Shown here piece after piece: positions 52,575 through 62,383 of a DNA stretch of 64,000 bases (within the stretch, counting starts at the first letter, position 1; each line of letters opens with the position of its first letter). The position numbers and the translations under genes are program-made. The notes beneath the pieces are model-generated. The model worked only from the letters and a program-made list of their open reading frames with translations. It did no database searches and was not told where the DNA came from. Source of the DNA: Coemansia sp. RSA 487 (taxonomy: Eukaryota; Kickxellomycota; Kickxellomycetes; Kickxellales; Kickxellaceae); the NCBI GenBank assembly GCA_027577595.1, contig JANBRJ010000006.1, positions 284,819 through 348,818 of the forward strand, read 5' to 3'.

Positions 52575-53615
52575 ATGAGCACGGTACGTGGTTCCACAGA
52601 AAACATGACGCTGCGCACATCGACCCAAAGCCTCCTTCAACAGTTTAGGGTACACGAGGTGCTTGACGATGACCCGAGCTCTAAAACTATTTGGCTCCTG
52701 GGCTCTATTTGCAGCTGCTGCAGCAGATCACAATCCAAAGCCTCTTGTAATGCTATTCCCGGAGAAACTGCTGCCGTCGTTACGCTGGAAAGGCTGTCGT
52801 TTTCTGTTCAGACAATCAGCAATACATGCATAGGCAGGTATTCGGATTCATCCAACTGCCTGTTACTGAGTTCTCTTGCTCTGGAAACGGCTGAACACAA
52901 TGATATATACTCGTGGGCAACTGGCTTTATAAACGATAGGCTATTTAAACCAGACATTCGCGTGTCACTTATATATCCAGCTACTCAAAAGCACATTGAC
53001 AAGCATCGCTTCCAACAGCGCAGATGGATAAAGGAGACGCCTCAACTCTATTCACAAATCACCAAGACTTACATTGAATCGCAACCCGCATCGCGAATAC
53101 AGTGGGTTTACAATATCCTAGCCAAAAAGACCGAATCGGATCGTATTATCTTTGAGGATCCAGATCCAGTGAATGGCTTTATTATTCTGCCTGATCTCAA
53201 ATGGGATGTGTTAAACTCCAACAGCATGTATCTTGTTGCCATAGTGCACCGTAGAGACATTAAGAGCCTGCGCGACCTCACACGCCAGCATTTGCCCCTG
53301 TTGAAAAATATTGAGCAAAAATCTCAGAATGCTGCTCAGAAATACGGCGTACCTTCCGACCAGCTCTGTCTCTATGTCCACTACCAGCCTTCGTACTATC
53401 ACTTCCATGTGCATATTACCAATGTCAATTTTGAGAGCCGTGGCATGCATGCTGGAAGGGCACATCTTCTAGATACAATCATCTACAACATAGAGTCGAT
53501 ATCTGAGAGTTATTACCAAAATGCAATACTTCCGTTTGTGCTCGGATCGAATAATGATCTATGGAGACACTGGAAATCATGGGAAAATGCGTCTACTGCT
53601 GTTAATGATATATAA
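52575..53615 (+). CDS. Scavenger mRNA-decapping enzyme DcpS (Dcs1), HIT family
   Basis: Hydrolyses the m7G cap dinucleotide left after 3'-5' mRNA decay. Single exon, 346 aa, ATG at 52575. An N-terminal domain-swapped region ends near 160 (PATQKHIDKHRFQQRRWIKE), where the family has a similar block. The HIT domain holds a YVHYQPSYYHFHVHITNV block near residues 268-285, with the HxHxH triad (HFHVH at about 275-279) and the central His expected as the nucleophile. Upstream, WDVLNSNSMYLVAIVHRRDI and KSLRDLTRQHLPLL match the family's substrate-binding regions. Length fits (about 340 aa). Confidence 0.93.
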   Translation: MSTVRGSTENMTLRTSTQSLLQQFRVHEVLDDDPSSKTIWLLGSICSCCSRSQSKASCNAIPGETAAVVTLERLSFSVQTISNTCIGRYSDSSNCLLLSSLALETAEHNDIYSWATGFINDRLFKPDIRVSLIYPATQKHIDKHRFQQRRWIKETPQLYSQITKTYIESQPASRIQWVYNILAKKTESDRIIFEDPDPVNGFIILPDLKWDVLNSNSMYLVAIVHRRDIKSLRDLTRQHLPLLKNIEQKSQNAAQKYGVPSDQLCLYVHYQPSYYHFHVHITNVNFESRGMHAGRAHLLDTIIYNIESISESYYQNAILPFVLGSNNDLWRHWKSWENASTAVNDI

Positions 53616-53793
53616 GGTGGTGGATTCAACAAGTACAGCATAGGCCATACTCACCCTCATTTTTCCTTTCTTAGCAGTTTGGATAATCCACTTTGCTATT
53701 TGACTGATGTGCACCGATCAACATAAAATAAATGAAATAAAAAAGCTAAACAAGTCAAATGTAGTAGTATTTGTATGCAAATAATGTTTATTG
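53616..53793. other. Short convergent gap
   Basis: 178 bp between the stop codons of DcpS and the subtilase. A/T-rich; nothing recognised beyond the expected 3' ends. Confidence 0.5.
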
Positions 53794-56457
53794 TTACTCA
53801 ATCCTGAATTTCGGCGAATCCCAAACCTGATAATCTACGTTATTAGATGCATCTCCTAGGGGCCTCAGTGCAGCTAGGCGAACATGGTACTGGCCAGCTG
53901 GAATAGCAATCGGCAGGGTTGCCTCCTTATCCGTGAAAACTGTTCCATTGATAACTGCTACGCTTGATGGATTGCTACCTCCAAGATGATTGCGGGTAGC
54001 ATATTCAACATATCCGTATGGCAGGTATCCTAGTGATCTATTTGTATTGTCAATCATTGTTGCAGTAACAACGCGGGATGGAATGATCAAGCTGTACACA
54101 AGCAATGCAGTGCTGTTTGCACTAACTATGAATTGCTCCAGGTTATCAATAAGTTGTTTTTCCATGTCTGTAATAGCTGGAAATCCAGAACTAGATGGTG
54201 CAAGCACATCAGTCTTGCGATAGTTGCCAGCAAACCCTGCATAGGGCACATAGTAACGTCTTTTCTTTGTGTTTCCATCCCATTGCACAGTGAAGTTCAA
54301 CACTCCACCATAGTACCAGGATTCCATGTGGCGCAGTCCAGTAGGCGCGGTAATCTTGATGGTAAGCTGTGACGCCTTACCTGGCCCCACATACTCTGCT
54401 ACATTGGGCGTAATAACATTAGGATCCGTTGTACTCTCTGGTCCTTCAGCCCTGTAGCTTGAATCTCCCGGCCATATCTGTGGGGAGAGTGCTAAGCTGC
54501 CATTGGGCATATACATTGACAGTGAATCTGAAACACCACCATTTTCGAACCACACATGCATGCCGTGGATGCTGTCGAAATTCCGAACCTCCACCTCTCG
54601 TATTGTCCATTGAAGATAGCTGCCCGATTGGTAGTCATTCACGTTCGAAGCGAAATTCCAGTCCGAGCCATTAATTGAGATGGTTGATGGAGAAAACTTT
54701 GCTCGAGCAGTTGCAGCATGATATGCATTTATAAGGCCAACTCCGCTGTGGTAAGGGTGTATGTTTCTCCCTGTTGAATTGTCCCAGAGAGGTTGCGATG
54801 ATTCCACAAGAATATCTCTGATGTCAGCGCTGCTTAGGTTTGGCTGGGCTTGCTTGAGAAGTGCAGCCACACCACTAACAAATGGTGTTGCCATGGATGT
54901 CCCTGACAGTGTTGCGAATCCTCCAAGCTTTAGTGGATATGTAGACCAAATATTACCCCCTGGTGCGCTGACTAATGGTGCAATGCCGAGCTCGGGCGTA
55001 GGACCATATGAGCTAAATGTAGACATCATTCCACCTGTATCCGCCGGGAAAGTTCCAAAAGCAGACTTCTGCGCAACCATAGTGGAGCCACCTTGCAAAA
55101 CACCACTTTCTAGCGCTATACCATCGCTCCTAGAGATAATCACTGCCGGTATTGTGACTGAGCTGTTGACACTCGGACTCAATGTGCCAGCTACATCATT
55201 ATATATGACTATGCCAACTGCTCCAGCTTCTTGGGCATTAAGGGCTTTCTCTGTAAAGGTACATGTGCCACGCTTTACCAGTGCAATTTTGCCAGCAAGA
55301 TCTGTGGATGTGCTGTTGCAGCCCTCATTATTGCCACTGCTATCCACGAGAGCCACCACAGTCACTGGCGATTCAAACACAAATGGATTCAGTGCAGAGC
55401 CAGGCATTGATAAAAGCACCAACCGTGTGTTGTTCTGCATTGAAAACGTCGCCGTATGTCCGGTTATATTCCAGTTGTCCACAGAACCAACGCTGATAAC
55501 CCCTTTGCCTACCGCTGGCGATCCAGCTGTGAATAGCCCACTGCTCCCATCGTTCCCATTAGCAGCTACAACAATTACCCCCTTATCAACAAGTCGTGAG
55601 CACGCAACTGCCAAAGGATCCTCTGGCCATGATCCTCCTCCCAATGAAAGGCTTATTATCGCGTGTCCATCCTTGTACGCTGCTTCAATTCCCTCAAGGA
55701 TAATGTCATCCGACGAGTAAACGTTGCCATCAATTGGGCAACTGAACACACGATACATGCCAAATGTTGCACCAGGAGCAACACCACGAACTTTTGGACC
55801 CTGCGCAGCAATGATTCCTGATACATGTGTTCCATGCCCATCACAATCCATGGGTGTGGGATTCGGATCGATAATAGGAGAAGAGCTACTGGCATTGTAC
55901 TTATCGCCTATGAAATCAGCTCCAAACTGCCACGGACAACCCTTTGTTTTCCAGCAGTTACCAAGCTCTGGATGAGTGTAGTCAACACCACTATCCACAA
56001 TTCCAATTTTGATGCCCGTCCCGTTGATACCAAGTTCTCTTATTGCTTGCTCGACTCCAGTACGTTCAAACAGCAAAGGGTAAGATAATGCGTTGAGGCT
56101 GGAGCGAGTATATTGAAGCTTATGATAACGAACAGGCCATACTCTTTTGACTCCATAGATATTAGCAATCGTGGTAGCGCTTGTGTTACTTTCGGTTGTC
56201 ACTGAAATGCCATTAAAAACTCCTGAATAGTGACCTGCAATAGCAACATCTGGCATACTGGAAACACTGTTCGATAATGTGCTTGCGACTAGCCCAGGAG
56301 TGCTATCCTCAAACTCGACGATATATGAACCGCTTTTAATGGAGATGTCCTGTGGGTATGATACAACTTTCCCTCGCAGAGGTTGATCGTTCTGCTGTGC
56401 GCTTGTTTGCAGCAAAGACAGTGCCAGTATGTATGATAAAATTGCTACTCGATGCAT
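53794..56457 (-). CDS. Secreted subtilisin-like serine protease (S8) with PA domain
   Basis: A single-exon 887-aa protease. A signal peptide (residues 1-21, MHRVAILSYILALSLLQTSA) is followed by an inhibitor-I9-like propeptide (about 40-125). The catalytic domain shows the Asp block (GIVDSGVDYTHPEL, Asp about 155), the His block (CDGHGTHVSGI, His about 206) and the Ser block (GTSMATPFVSG, Ser about 521). A protease-associated (PA) insert lies near 370-480 (AQEAGAVGIVIYND, CTFTEKALNA). The C-terminal third is beta-rich, like the minor extracellular protease Vpr and pyrolysin-type subtilases. Many N-glycosylation sites (NxS/T) are visible. All three catalytic residues are intact, so it should be active; a nutritional role is an inference. 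Confidence 0.95.
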   Translation of the reverse strand: MHRVAILSYILALSLLQTSAQQNDQPLRGKVVSYPQDISIKSGSYIVEFEDSTPGLVASTLSNSVSSMPDVAIAGHYSGVFNGISVTTESNTSATTIANIYGVKRVWPVRYHKLQYTRSSLNALSYPLLFERTGVEQAIRELGINGTGIKIGIVDSGVDYTHPELGNCWKTKGCPWQFGADFIGDKYNASSSSPIIDPNPTPMDCDGHGTHVSGIIAAQGPKVRGVAPGATFGMYRVFSCPIDGNVYSSDDIILEGIEAAYKDGHAIISLSLGGGSWPEDPLAVACSRLVDKGVIVVAANGNDGSSGLFTAGSPAVGKGVISVGSVDNWNITGHTATFSMQNNTRLVLLSMPGSALNPFVFESPVTVVALVDSSGNNEGCNSTSTDLAGKIALVKRGTCTFTEKALNAQEAGAVGIVIYNDVAGTLSPSVNSSVTIPAVIISRSDGIALESGVLQGGSTMVAQKSAFGTFPADTGGMMSTFSSYGPTPELGIAPLVSAPGGNIWSTYPLKLGGFATLSGTSMATPFVSGVAALLKQAQPNLSSADIRDILVESSQPLWDNSTGRNIHPYHSGVGLINAYHAATARAKFSPSTISINGSDWNFASNVNDYQSGSYLQWTIREVEVRNFDSIHGMHVWFENGGVSDSLSMYMPNGSLALSPQIWPGDSSYRAEGPESTTDPNVITPNVAEYVGPGKASQLTIKITAPTGLRHMESWYYGGVLNFTVQWDGNTKKRRYYVPYAGFAGNYRKTDVLAPSSSGFPAITDMEKQLIDNLEQFIVSANSTALLVYSLIIPSRVVTATMIDNTNRSLGYLPYGYVEYATRNHLGGSNPSSVAVINGTVFTDKEATLPIAIPAGQYHVRLAALRPLGDASNNVDYQVWDSPKFRIE

Positions 56458-57270
56458 TCCTGGTTATATGTCGGAAACCTAGTGGCTGCAGTTTGTAGGT
56501 TAACTATAATAACATATAAATCATAATAAATTTAGAATGCATTTTACATAGCACATGCCGATAATATTTTTTTCGTTTGTATATATGATGGCTACCTTCA
56601 GTGATGATCGGAAAGAACAAGGGCTCGATCAAGAAATTCGTACGGCGAATCCCAAGTATAAGTTTATGAAAATGGCAAATACTTATTTCTATTGAAGCAA
56701 AAATGGTTGATGATATATTGTATGGATAACTTTATGCCAGGATGAACAGAAAAACGTATACGCTTGAGAACTTTTTATAATATGGACAGTGCAAAAGCTG
56801 CAGATCTTTTGAAATAGTGAAAACTAATTGAAATAGAACACACAACCAAACTATACACACCAACTCAGCCACTCTGTAAAAATCCTGCTGTGAGGTAAAT
56901 GCCTCATACATCGGTACAATAGGAAAAGCCATGCTTACTTGTTCAATCCGAACGTGCGGGATTGTTTATATGTGAAACATTTATGTTTAACAAATAGCAT
57001 GAGAATCAAGCATATTTAGTATTGTAACGAATGCTGTTGAATAAAAACAGAATCTCTGAGCTTTAAGAAAGCTTTTTATGTTATGCGTGGGTTAAAGTGG
57101 TGAGAGTGAAGATATAACATTGAGGGAAATGCTTAAAGCTGAATATAAAAATCAAAGTGCATAAAGCAGTAGTAAAGTAACTGTGAAGATGTAGTTAACG
57201 GCTGAACTTGTTTAGAAATGAGAAAACGGTAAGTTTATATAATACATAATTTTATGCGTAAGAGACGATA
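56458..57270. other. Intergenic, nothing firm
   Basis: 813 bp of A/T-rich DNA between two minus-strand genes. A 66-codon minus frame at 56932..56732 starts MAFPIVPMYEAF with one hydrophobic segment; it has a reasonable ATG but no other support, so I do not call it a gene. Confidence 0.4.
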
Positions 57271-58866
57271 TCAATAACTCTGGTGATGATGATAAATGGT
57301 TGAAGGGTGGATGTGTGGATGCAAAACATTCTTGCGCACATCTGTGCTTGGGGTAGCGGTTCCATCGTTTGTTTCGGTTTGATACTGTCCTGAATCCAAG
57401 AAGGACTCACCGGAATGTATACTTGCATCATCATCGCTATCAATGCTTTCGTGAGCAAGATCACTTGTGCTGTGTTTTTGAAATGACATATAATGCTGTT
57501 CCTTGTCATTCGGTAACCACATTATTTCTGTGTGGGAGTCTGGAATAAGCCCGTCTTCACTATCGAGTGAAATGTCGCGACTGAAGAATATATGGGGCGC
57601 AACAGGCTGTGGTCTGCGTAAAACAGGGGAGCTATTCAGTTCCAGATCAGCATTTTGTTGGTCTAGTGGGAATAGCATTGGTGAAGCATCTGGAAAATAG
57701 CCATAACGCTCACTGTTTCTGTATACATTGAGAGTTTCAATCGGTTCTTCTTCGGAGATAGGCCCATCGCTCTCTTCCTCAACCTCATGACCATTGCTGA
57801 AACCAATGCGTATTGAATGATGTCGTTCGTTGTCAAAAGACAAGCCGTTTTTGCGATCGAATGGCACTGGTTGCTCAGCAGCCACTGTGTCGCTTGGCAA
57901 TGAATACAATGATTGGGCGGAGGAGCGAATGCTGGATTCAGATATAGCCTCATACTCGCCGGAGTATACAGAAGAAATGGGCGAACCTGCCATTGACTGT
58001 GTGTGCACGCTGTAGCCAGAACTACGAGGTGTCATGGTATGCGGAGATGAAGGTATTTCGTAATTGCGCAAAACCTTGTGACCGGAGGGCACGACGATGC
58101 TATTGTCGGAATTTCCGATATCGTATATCTGGTCTGTGGAAGGTGGTGAACTGTAGTTGCGGGTAGTTTGGGGAGCAGACAGTTGTTGTCGCAGCTTTTC
58201 CAAATAATGTTCTATGCTGTTGGTGAAGTACATATCGATTGACGTGGTCTCCTGGTCTGCAGCTAGGGAATCAGACGAGTCATAGTCAATGGACTCTTCG
58301 TCTTCATCGCTGCTTGCTTTCCGACGGCGCTTCCATAAGGGCCCGAAGCTGGTAAAATTAGCTGCTGTGCTTTCATGTTTGGTAATATAGGATGCAAAGT
58401 CCAAGTCAATTGATCCAGTATCGTTGTCTGATACTTGTGACAGCTCGTCTTTTTCTGAATCATGAGCATCACGGTAACTGCCGTGTCGTACATCTATATC
58501 GCGCCTATTCGAGCTTCTCTTTTGCTCAAGTTGCTCATTTGAAAAAAGCTCTGGCGACGATGGCTGGCTGTGATTTAAATGGTACACACCCTTCGATTCG
58601 GGCGACGCTTGTCTGTGGCTTTGGCCATTATTACCTAGTGAAGGGCTGCTTGGCTGGTCAGAATACCGTAGCAAGTCGCCTAGCTCTATTATACGCGAAT
58701 TGCGCACCCGTCCATTATCTACAATAAATTCTCCAGTCTTCAAATCGATGATGTCGTCTTCCTCGTCGATTTGACCATACTTTTTAAATATAGCTTGAAA
58801 TGCACTGCGGAACCGACCCTGGCTTTTTTGGCGAGCGCGGTCAAACTCCTCGTCTGCTTCGTTCAT
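57271..58866 (-). CDS. Scm3/HJURP-like protein (candidate CENP-A chaperone)
   Basis: A single-exon 531-aa protein; ATG at 58866 (MNEADEEFDRARQK). Near the N-terminus (about residues 17-65) is a motif resembling fungal Scm3: FRSAFQAIFKKYGQIDEEDD, then IIDLKTGEFIVDNGRVRNS, compared with the F..I.EKY...DEIDL.TG.IV.DNGHL pattern. Scm3/HJURP delivers the centromeric histone CENP-A (Cse4). The remaining 450 residues are Ser/Asp/Glu-rich and disordered with no domain I can name. The core Scm3 histone-binding helix is usually near the motif, but I cannot confirm it. An unrelated protein with a chance motif is possible. Confidence 0.5.
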   Translation of the reverse strand: MNEADEEFDRARQKSQGRFRSAFQAIFKKYGQIDEEDDIIDLKTGEFIVDNGRVRNSRIIELGDLLRYSDQPSSPSLGNNGQSHRQASPESKGVYHLNHSQPSSPELFSNEQLEQKRSSNRRDIDVRHGSYRDAHDSEKDELSQVSDNDTGSIDLDFASYITKHESTAANFTSFGPLWKRRRKASSDEDEESIDYDSSDSLAADQETTSIDMYFTNSIEHYLEKLRQQLSAPQTTRNYSSPPSTDQIYDIGNSDNSIVVPSGHKVLRNYEIPSSPHTMTPRSSGYSVHTQSMAGSPISSVYSGEYEAISESSIRSSAQSLYSLPSDTVAAEQPVPFDRKNGLSFDNERHHSIRIGFSNGHEVEEESDGPISEEEPIETLNVYRNSERYGYFPDASPMLFPLDQQNADLELNSSPVLRRPQPVAPHIFFSRDISLDSEDGLIPDSHTEIMWLPNDKEQHYMSFQKHSTSDLAHESIDSDDDASIHSGESFLDSGQYQTETNDGTATPSTDVRKNVLHPHIHPSTIYHHHQSY

Positions 58867-59083
58867 TCCCCTTTATGTGACTTTAAATTGACATTACGCA
58901 TTCAATCGTCAAAAAAGGAAAAGCAAATAAACATATAAACGCGCATTAAAATCTACGCGAAAAAAGAAAGGAAAAGACATGTTTTGATTTCTTACCACAA
59001 ACCTCGCCCCAAAAAAACAAGTTTTTGTGCACAGTAGCGAATGCACTTAAGTAAAATCTGTGCAAAGTATACAAAAAATTCGT

Positions 59084-61618
59084 CTAAAAACGAATCTTTA
59101 CAGGTGCTTTTTTACCCACGAGTGTGAGGTTCAGCTGTGCGGATCCAACAAGAAGCTGGATATTTGTAAATACATCAACCTCAAGAGTACCGCCAATTGC
59201 TCTTCGTACCACATCCCAGCCAATCGATGTTGTGTTTGCCGTAACAGGCATATGTGGTGTTGTGGTAGCCATTTCGAATGGTAGCAAAAGCCCCTTTATC
59301 GGTTGTTGTTGGATAGTACCGCGTGTATGAGATAGGAATCCGTGATCGGCCGTAAAGTCATAATCCATAGCTCCGAGCGAGATATCGCCATCGTAGTAAC
59401 CAACTGCTTCGATGGATTGGAGCCAAATGTTAGCACCTGATACTGGGTTTACTACAGTCGCTTCTGCAGCCATATCAAAAGCATGGAATACAACTTCGCG
59501 CAGCACGCTTTGGATTCCACTAGAGACAGAACCGCCGCTTTTGAATTCAGATGTGTCGACCACAACCTCCTTAGCAAAGTCGCGTAGTGAAGCTTCTAGC
59601 GGAACTATACTCGTACAATTCGGAAAGCCAGATAGTTCTATGGTGATGTTTTTGCCCGACGACACCTGCAAAAAGAACATTTGCTGACGAGTATCACTCA
59701 CATGGTTGTAAAAGTCGATATAGGATGTAATGGTGTTGCGTCCTTGGTTTAGCGTCGGTTCTCGCAAACCAACAGTTGCTATATGTAACCCTGCGTATCT
59801 AAGCATGATAGCGATATCTGACATGTGTGCACCATAGCTGTATGGGTTTTCTACCTCAAGATCTACCTCTATGGAAATGTGTTTTTGGGTTGTGTTTGAT
59901 ATATGAATTGCACCCAATCCAAGAGCGTAATGCCTTTGAGGTAGAGTCTCATCGAGCCTAAGCAAAGATAAAGACGATGCTAACGTGTCAATGCTATCCC
60001 TTCCTATTATCTTGTCGATATCGATTTGGAAAGGCATCGACTCGACGTACAGCTTTCCAATGGACGTTTGAAAGGCCACATCCAATGTGCCATTGACGGT
60101 TACATCCACCTTCCCAGAAATCACGAATCGTTTCATTGTTTGGGCAAATACATGCTCCATTCCTGGAATCGCATCTACCCCCAAACGGTCACAGCTACCT
60201 GCCACGCAAAAGCAAAGAGGTGAGAGCTGCTTTGTGCTGAAGAAAAAATTCTCTGTCGTGACAACTGCAAAAGCCCCAAGTGCATTATCTACCAGGTTAA
60301 GGTGTGGTACAAGTGATTGCACCTCCATAAACGCATTGGATTTGGTTGGATTGGGCAAAGAGAGAGTTGTCCTAGCGGAAATACCCACCCAAGGATGGAA
60401 ACTTTTGTTGGCGCTCCAATAAGCGTAGAGTTCATCAACGATCGTATCTGCGAAAAGTCCGTCTAGTGGCGGGAAATAGCGATGAGGAATACGTGGCGGT
60501 GTCAGTTTGATCGGAAAAATTATGTTACTCAGCGCTTGTCGGAGCCAGGTAGGCGCACCGGTATATAAAGAAGGATTGGAGCCAGTGACAATGAATTCTG
60601 GCCAATTTCCAGCGCTTCCATTCCTCAAAATATTTGCCAGGGCATACTCGTGTGCTGGGCCAGATATTTCCAGTATATGTGCGTTGACAGGGATAGTACC
60701 ATGACCAGTAGCGTCTATAGATACTGGACCAACACAGACGTTGGCAATATTAACATTCGTGTAGCACACATCCAAGCAAAGTTTGTCAATATTCGCCGAC
60801 ACATTATAAGGAATGGCCATACGGAGCAATGCACGAGCTGATATTCCACCGCTTTCGGTTACTGGACCCTCGATGTCATGGATAGTATAGTTGACAGTAG
60901 GGGGTGTGGGCAGAGTGAAACGTATTTCACGGCGTGTAGTAACAGTTGGCAAGAGCCTTCCTACCCCACTTAGATCCACAACCGCTTTCGCATCTACTAC
61001 TACCTGGCGCGAAACTGCAGTTTCTCTCAAAAGGTCTCCCATGGCATTCTGATCAACGATATGGAACAGCTCGGATAGTTCCAATGTCTTCTTTAGGTTG
61101 TCGATTTCTATGTTGCTCGCGCTTAGCCATCCCACAGCATCGCCCTTGTGGAAGATGGTGACATTTGCAAACGGTAGCACTACAGCATGGTGGCTCCAGT
61201 CGGGAAAGCGAAGTAATACTGAAAGCACTACAGAACTATCAGATATATCGATCAAAGACGCAGCTCCGAATTCTACCCTCCTCTCTCTAAGCAGCGAGGC
61301 AATTGTAGGAATATGAAACAGAATATAAAGAATATATAATCCCAGTGCTGCGCAAACAAAAGCAAGGCATGCGTAGAGGACCTGGATTGCGTATCGAAGT
61401 AGGCAAGAAAACAATGTATTTCTTTGTTCAGATTCGTGAGCAATGTCATTCTGATGTGACTCTGTTTCTGATAGGTGTGCTAATAGTGGTTCATTTTCAT
61501 CGCTAGCATCTATAGGGTTTCTTGTATTCGTTTCGGTTGTAGAGTCTGGATTCGTGGAATGCAAGTCATTCTCTGCTGCTTGTTGCTGTGTCTGCTGGAA
61601 ATTGGTAGCAAGCGTCAT
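59084..61618 (-). CDS. Tag1-like vacuolar membrane protein (DUF3712)
   Basis: An 844-aa protein whose first Met is at 61618 (MTLATNFQQTQQQ). The cytosolic N-terminus (about 1-70) is Gln/Ser/Glu-rich; one strong membrane span follows at about 73-105 (YAIQVLYACLAFVCAALGLY, then ILYILFHIP). The remaining ~740 residues are beta-rich, Asn-glycosylation-rich and read as several DUF3712/LEA-like lumenal domains (PTVNYTIHDIEG, HISIEVDLEVENPYSYGAHM). Yeast Tag1 (Ylr173w) has the same topology at about 600 aa and signals the end of autophagy at the vacuole. Length and topology fit, but the match is structural rather than motif-based, so the role is tentative. Confidence 0.65.
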   Translation of the reverse strand: MTLATNFQQTQQQAAENDLHSTNPDSTTETNTRNPIDASDENEPLLAHLSETESHQNDIAHESEQRNTLFSCLLRYAIQVLYACLAFVCAALGLYILYILFHIPTIASLLRERRVEFGAASLIDISDSSVVLSVLLRFPDWSHHAVVLPFANVTIFHKGDAVGWLSASNIEIDNLKKTLELSELFHIVDQNAMGDLLRETAVSRQVVVDAKAVVDLSGVGRLLPTVTTRREIRFTLPTPPTVNYTIHDIEGPVTESGGISARALLRMAIPYNVSANIDKLCLDVCYTNVNIANVCVGPVSIDATGHGTIPVNAHILEISGPAHEYALANILRNGSAGNWPEFIVTGSNPSLYTGAPTWLRQALSNIIFPIKLTPPRIPHRYFPPLDGLFADTIVDELYAYWSANKSFHPWVGISARTTLSLPNPTKSNAFMEVQSLVPHLNLVDNALGAFAVVTTENFFFSTKQLSPLCFCVAGSCDRLGVDAIPGMEHVFAQTMKRFVISGKVDVTVNGTLDVAFQTSIGKLYVESMPFQIDIDKIIGRDSIDTLASSLSLLRLDETLPQRHYALGLGAIHISNTTQKHISIEVDLEVENPYSYGAHMSDIAIMLRYAGLHIATVGLREPTLNQGRNTITSYIDFYNHVSDTRQQMFFLQVSSGKNITIELSGFPNCTSIVPLEASLRDFAKEVVVDTSEFKSGGSVSSGIQSVLREVVFHAFDMAAEATVVNPVSGANIWLQSIEAVGYYDGDISLGAMDYDFTADHGFLSHTRGTIQQQPIKGLLLPFEMATTTPHMPVTANTTSIGWDVVRRAIGGTLEVDVFTNIQLLVGSAQLNLTLVGKKAPVKIRF

Positions 61619-61931
61619 GGTATAAATATGAAATAAGCTCAAACTGAGGTAAATGTGCGTCAAAAAATTTAAAATGCAATAAGAATGGAAATTCGTAATG
61701 AAAAAGGTGGGGAAAACAAAAGCGTAAAAGAAAAGAAAGCAAAGTTAAAAATGTTTGTGATAATGACGAAACAGCGTTTTCTGTTCTTTAATTCTTTTTT
61801 GTGGGTATTGTAAAGCTTTACTTTTTACACTTTTTTGCTTCCTTTTATCCTATTTGACTATCATTATTAGAAAAACGAACTTGAATACTTGCACTGCAAA
61901 AGCGACACGCGCACAGCATCCAGTGACTAGG
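61619..61931. other. Divergent promoter region of the Tag1-like and OST4 genes
   Basis: 313 bp of A/T-rich DNA between divergent ATGs (61618 on minus, 61932 on plus). Poly(A)- and poly(T)-rich stretches are present; no repeat or further coding sequence is recognised. Confidence 0.4.
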
Positions 61932-62069
61932 ATGATTACAGATAATCAGCTAATGACCTTAACGAATTCGTTAGGCTGCACTACCTTCTTTCTCATTGCA
62001 TTGTTTTGCTTCATAAGCGTCAATACCAAGGGCACGGCCAACGACGCAAATACAATGGCAGGTTCATAG
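61932..62069 (+). CDS. OST4: OST4, oligosaccharyltransferase small subunit
   Basis: A 45-residue one-helix membrane protein that stabilises the STT3-OST3/6 part of the ER oligosaccharyltransferase in N-glycosylation. MITDNQLMTLTNSLGCTTFF starts at 61932, followed by LIALFCFISVNTKG and a short polar tail. The opening MITDxQL and the single hydrophobic helix match OST4 orthologues such as the human one, which also begins MITD and has a length of 37 aa. An upstream in-frame ATG at 61854 would add a 26-residue extension, but the MITD start agrees with the family. Too short for most automatic callers; single exon. The helix and start are seen; function follows from the family. Confidence 0.85.
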   Translation: MITDNQLMTLTNSLGCTTFFLIALFCFISVNTKGTANDANTMAGS

Positions 62070-62383
62070 ATGGTTCATGCCAATATGGAACCACTGCTTG
62101 GTACTGTGTTCATAGCACCACAGATAGAAACAAGCACATGGTGCAACCAACAAAAGCTTTTGCACAGGCTTGCGCGGCGGCGAGTGATTGGCCAGCGTCT
62201 CAATACAACAGACAAGAATGAACATGCTTGGGTTTTTTTTCGCTTTTTCTTTTCCTGTTCCTTTTTTCCTGCTTTGCAAAACAATTATCTTGTTAAGGTA
62301 TTCTTACTCACCTCTATCATTGACCGTAGTATCTGCTATATTATTGAACGATCGCCGTCTATATCCACAGCAGAAACAATAGC
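62070..62383. other. Intergenic promoter of the ArfGAP gene
   Basis: 314 bp after the OST4 stop, pyrimidine-rich near 62228-62275. It holds the ArfGAP promoter; no gene or repeat is recognised. Confidence 0.4.

Noticed and set aside
56732-56932. 66-codon minus ORF as a small mitochondrial subunit
   Set aside because: One hydrophobic stretch and a good ATG only; it matches no small respiratory subunit I could recall.
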